17,622 bases of DNA from JBFFXF01 sp041569895 (lineage in GTDB: Bacteria; Planctomycetota; UBA8108; JACQVS01): positions 1-17,622 of the forward strand of contig JBFFXF010000152.1 in the NCBI GenBank assembly GCA_041569895.1, written 5' to 3'. The notes under the pieces were generated by a model. The model ran no database searches. It had not been told where the DNA came from and was given only the letters and a program-made list of their open reading frames with translations. Position numbers and translations under genes: made by a program. Within the stretch, counting starts at the first letter, position 1; every line of letters begins with the position of its first letter. Shown piece after piece: positions 14,870 to 17,622 of this stretch.

Positions 14870-17622
14870 TCACTCGTCCCGTCCGCCCGGCAGCTCGGCC
14901 ACGACGCGAATGCCGCTCGTCTTGATCGGATACTCCGGATAGCGTCCGTTTCGATTCGCGCAGCGGAGCTCGAAGTCCGTCGCGCCGAAGCAGCTCGTGC
15001 CGCGGTACGACACAAAACGCGCGTCCTTGCTGCCGACCGCGTCGCTGGTCGGTTCCTCGAACGATCCGGCCATGTCACGGACGCCGAAGGGACTCTCGTC
15101 GAGCGGAAACGCGCCGACGGTGGCGGCGTACCATTTCGCCGTCGGGTATCTGTAGAAAAGTGAATGACAGGCGCGCCAGTCCGCCTCCGGTCCCCAGACG
15201 TACGTGCGCCGATCCACGCCGCGCGCGGCCTTCTCCCACTCCAGATCGGTCGGCAGGCGAAAGCGCCAGCCGGGGTGCTTGGCGCTCATCCAGTTCGCGT
15301 AAGCCGCTGCCGCGAAGGCCGAGACTCCACAGACCGGGAAGTCACCGCGGAACCGTGTCTGGGTCCAGCGACCGGAATCGCGCGTGTAAATGAGCTCCCC
15401 GCCCCAGCGAGGGACGACCTGGAACCGAATCCCCATCTCTTCGACTTGCTGCGAGACACGTGGCGGGAACGCGTCGAGCACGCTGCGGGGCGCCTCGGCG
15501 CTTCCTTCCTCGGGGCTTCCCTCCTCGTCGCTTTCGTCCTTGGCGTAGATGTCGAGTCCGTTTCTCGCGTCGTTGAGAAACTCCGTGTACTCGTCAAAGG
15601 TCACCTCGAATCTTTTCATCAGGAACACCGGCAGGTCGTGCACCTGCGCGGGCAGGGTCTGTTCGGCCTCCCGGTCGCCGCCCGCGAAGAACGGTCCCGC
15701 TGGAATGTGAACGAACCCGGGAGGCATCGCCGCGTCCTCGAGGAGTGTGACGGAGAGCCGCCCCCGTTCCGTCAGACCGAGCCCCGAGGCGATCGGCAAT
15801 CGCGTCTCGACGTGGCCGTCCCTGCGGATCAGGAGGAGGTAGCTCCCCGCTGGCAGATCGACGGAGTGCGTCGAGCCGTCGCTCGTCTCGAGACGGCAGC
15901 CGGGGCTCGGATCGAGCGGATAGCCCTCGAACGTGATGGCGAACTGAACGCGGATGTCGAGCACTCGCCCTGGACGGATCGGCTCCTGGAAGGGTCTCTT
16001 CGAGTCCTTGCCGAAACGCTCCGGCGGAAAGGGGACCCAGACGCGCTCCGTTTTCTCGCCCCCGGACTCGGGACATCGGAGCGTGACGGTGACGCGCTCG
16101 TCCACCAACACGGACTGGAGCGCCCTCGCCAGGTCCCCCCGGTGCCGTACCTCGGTCTCGTTGACGCGAAGCAGGCGGTCGCCGGCGTGAAACGGATAGA
16201 GCTCGGCCTTGCGCGCCGGGTCCTCGATTTCCAGTTCCAGGTAGTCCCAGCGACGCTCGACGCGCAGGAATGGCTCTCCGACCAGTCCCTTCCCGGGGTC
16301 ATGGCGCCCGGCGCGCGCATCGAACGGAATCGGCAGCAGGTGCTCCTCGTGAAGCTCATACCGAAAGCAGTACACCTCGGCGCCGGCCGGGCTCGTCTCC
16401 AGAACGAAGGCGATGCGCGCTTCAGGTTCCTCCTCGACGACGCCGAACGTGTCGACGAGCTGAGTGAGGTTCGTCGGCCACGACTCCTGGTCCCTGGCCC
16501 ACGCGAGGGATGCGAGCTGCTGCTGCGCGGCGCGAAACGGCTCGGATTCCGGGCTGGCGATCTCCTGGGCGCGCCGAAACAGTCCGATCGAGGCGAACCG
16601 CGCCGCCCAGATCTCCGACTCCAGCGACCGGACCTCGTTCCGGAGCCGGATCTCCCCGCTCCGCTCCCACACCGGCCACCATGTGCCCGTCTCTGCCCTC
16701 GCTCGTCGATACTCCGATCGGAGGTCGCTGAGCTCGCTCTCGAGCAGCCGGCTCGTCTCGAGTGACGCGATGGCCTGCCGGTTCAGTTCATCCGCCTCGC
16801 GATTCCGCCGCCTGAGACCATACCGCTCCGAGAGAAACCAGCTCCCGACGACGAGAAGCAGCGCGACCGTCGCGACTCCAAGCGCCCGTCGATGGCGGGA
16901 CGCGAACTTGCCGAGCTGGTACGCCGGCGTCCAGCGTCGCGCCAGCACCGGCTGGTCCGCGAGGTAGCGGCGTATGTCGTCGGCGAGCTCCGAGACGGCC
17001 GCGTACCGCGCGCGCCGGTCCTTCTCGAGCGCCTTCATGACGATCCAGCCGAGATCTCCGCGCAGCGCGCGGCTCAGCGAGGGGATGCTCGCGCCGCGAC
17101 GCCGGGCGATGCGCGCCGCGTCCTCGGGACGCCGGCGAACGGCGTCGAATCGAACGCTCGGTCGATCGGGGACTTCCTCGCAGATGCGCTGGCGGATGCG
17201 GTCGAAGCCGTCCTCGCGAAGATGCTGGAGCGGCAAAGTGCCCACCAGGATCTCGTAGAGGATGACGCCGAGCGAGTAGATATCGGTCCGCGTGTCGATG
17301 TCCCGGTCGTTGCGGGCCTGCTCGGGGCTCATGAACTCGTAGGTGCCGAGGAGTTGCCCGCGCTCGGTATGGAGCGTGTGCTCGGTGAAGGGGCGACTGA
17401 GGGACTTGGCGATGCCGAAGTCGATGATCTTCGGGAACGGCTCGTCGTCGACCGTCGACACGAGTATGTTCGACGACTTGAGATCGCGGTGGATGACCCC
17501 CTTCTGGTGAGCGTGCTGGACGCCGTCGCAGATCTGCATGAAGAGCTCGAGACGTTCGCGGATGCCGAGACGCTTCTCGTCACAGTAGACGCTGACGGGG
17601 GACCCCGGCACGTACTCCATGA
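14870..17622 (-). CDS. Membrane Ser/Thr protein kinase fused to PDZ-like and FGE-sulfatase (SUMF1) domains; 5' end outside window
   Basis: The first visible residues, MEYVPG, are the hinge of a Hanks-type kinase, so the N-lobe (glycine loop and Lys) lies beyond 17622. In partial numbering: catalytic loop HRDLKSSN (44-51, D46), IDFGIAK (66-72, D67), SPEQ (98-101), TDIYSLGVILYEILVG (112-127). The kinase is followed by a basic linker, one TM segment (about 246-264), then a helical, probably coiled region (270-375). A PDZ-like stretch has FHAGDRLLRVNETEV (477-491) and VTVTLRCPES (510-519). A beta domain with DLPAGSYLLLIRRDGH (588-603) precedes a C-terminal SUMF1 fold (about 634-910: GFVHIPAGPFFAGG, FRLPTDLEWEKAARG, SGIRVV). 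The usual GNVWEW motif is changed to MAGSFEEPTSD (850-860), and the paired catalytic cysteines of formylglycine-generating enzymes are not evident, so ligand or partner sensing is likelier than oxidase activity. The substrate is unknown. Confidence 0.92.
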   Translation of the reverse strand, partial: MEYVPGSPVSVYCDEKRLGIRERLELFMQICDGVQHAHQKGVIHRDLKSSNILVSTVDDEPFPKIIDFGIAKSLSRPFTEHTLHTERGQLLGTYEFMSPEQARNDRDIDTRTDIYSLGVILYEILVGTLPLQHLREDGFDRIRQRICEEVPDRPSVRFDAVRRRPEDAARIARRRGASIPSLSRALRGDLGWIVMKALEKDRRARYAAVSELADDIRRYLADQPVLARRWTPAYQLGKFASRHRRALGVATVALLLVVGSWFLSERYGLRRRNREADELNRQAIASLETSRLLESELSDLRSEYRRARAETGTWWPVWERSGEIRLRNEVRSLESEIWAARFASIGLFRRAQEIASPESEPFRAAQQQLASLAWARDQESWPTNLTQLVDTFGVVEEEPEARIAFVLETSPAGAEVYCFRYELHEEHLLPIPFDARAGRHDPGKGLVGEPFLRVERRWDYLELEIEDPARKAELYPFHAGDRLLRVNETEVRHRGDLARALQSVLVDERVTVTLRCPESGGEKTERVWVPFPPERFGKDSKRPFQEPIRPGRVLDIRVQFAITFEGYPLDPSPGCRLETSDGSTHSVDLPAGSYLLLIRRDGHVETRLPIASGLGLTERGRLSVTLLEDAAMPPGFVHIPAGPFFAGGDREAEQTLPAQVHDLPVFLMKRFEVTFDEYTEFLNDARNGLDIYAKDESDEEGSPEEGSAEAPRSVLDAFPPRVSQQVEEMGIRFQVVPRWGGELIYTRDSGRWTQTRFRGDFPVCGVSAFAAAAYANWMSAKHPGWRFRLPTDLEWEKAARGVDRRTYVWGPEADWRACHSLFYRYPTAKWYAATVGAFPLDESPFGVRDMAGSFEEPTSDAVGSKDARFVSYRGTSCFGATDFELRCANRNGRYPEYPIKTSGIRVVAELPGGRDE

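Noticed and set aside
16400..17622. Start of the kinase gene at the ATG at 17620
   Set aside because: The codon encodes the hinge Met of the kinase domain. The N-lobe must lie upstream, outside the window, so the gene is partial.

Overview
The window is GC-rich (roughly two thirds G+C or more by eye) and densely coded on both strands. Several features point to Planctomycetota or a close environmental relative: a secreted PQQ-type beta-propeller opening with DWPQFLGPSRDG, a Tat-exported Gfo/Idh/MocA protein, a membrane Ser/Thr kinase fused to an FGE-sulfatase (SUMF1) domain, and secreted proteins ending in paired EF-hand-like dockerin repeats with an FLFLGG..P..CxDAADA pattern. This taxonomic call is inference from family content; no rRNA or other marker gene is present.

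Layout, left to right. (1) 1-282 (-): N-terminus of a Tat-signal Gfo/Idh/MocA oxidoreductase, divergent from 359-1687 (+), a secreted PQQ-like beta-propeller. (2) 1688-2018: no gene; a CCCGTN hexamer tract and copy A of a long intergenic repeat with mirrored arms. (3) 2019-3209 (-): M20 metallopeptidase (ArgE/DapE type) interrupted by one in-frame TAG, divergent from 3417-4121 (+), a GT2 glycosyltransferase of the dolichol/polyprenol-phosphate type with a predicted leaderless transcript. (4) 4122-4360: no gene; a perfect 14-bp hairpin running into GGGAAC/GGGTAC repeats. (5) 4361-4990 and 4999-6900 (+): a two-gene unit of a small secreted protein and a matrixin metalloprotease carrying IPT/TIG, cohesin-like and dockerin-like domains. 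(6) 6901-7262: repeat copy B, which supplies the only ATG of the next gene. (7) 7206-8888 (+): secreted CehA/McbA-type PHP metallohydrolase, overlapping tail-to-tail with 8855-9508 (-), a six-TM membrane protein. That gene is coupled by a TGATG junction to 9508-10833 (-), a NAGPA-type phosphodiester glycosidase gene also interrupted by an in-frame TAG. (8) 11030-14845 (+): a 1271-residue secreted, Cys-rich multidomain protein with cohesin-like and dockerin-like C-terminus. (9) 14870-17622 (-): kinase-TM-PDZ-like-SUMF1 fusion whose 5' end lies beyond the window.

The predominant theme is the cell envelope and exterior: most products carry a signal peptide, a Tat signal or membrane segments. The matrixin and the 1271-residue protein share a C-terminal module and may sit in the same envelope or secreted context. 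I see no defence system, phage, transposase, CRISPR array or RNA gene. The signals most worth checking are the two isolated in-frame TAG codons in otherwise well-preserved genes, both in the context GTAGG; the dispersed mirrored-arm repeat and its capture of a gene start; and the hexamer/hairpin repeat family.
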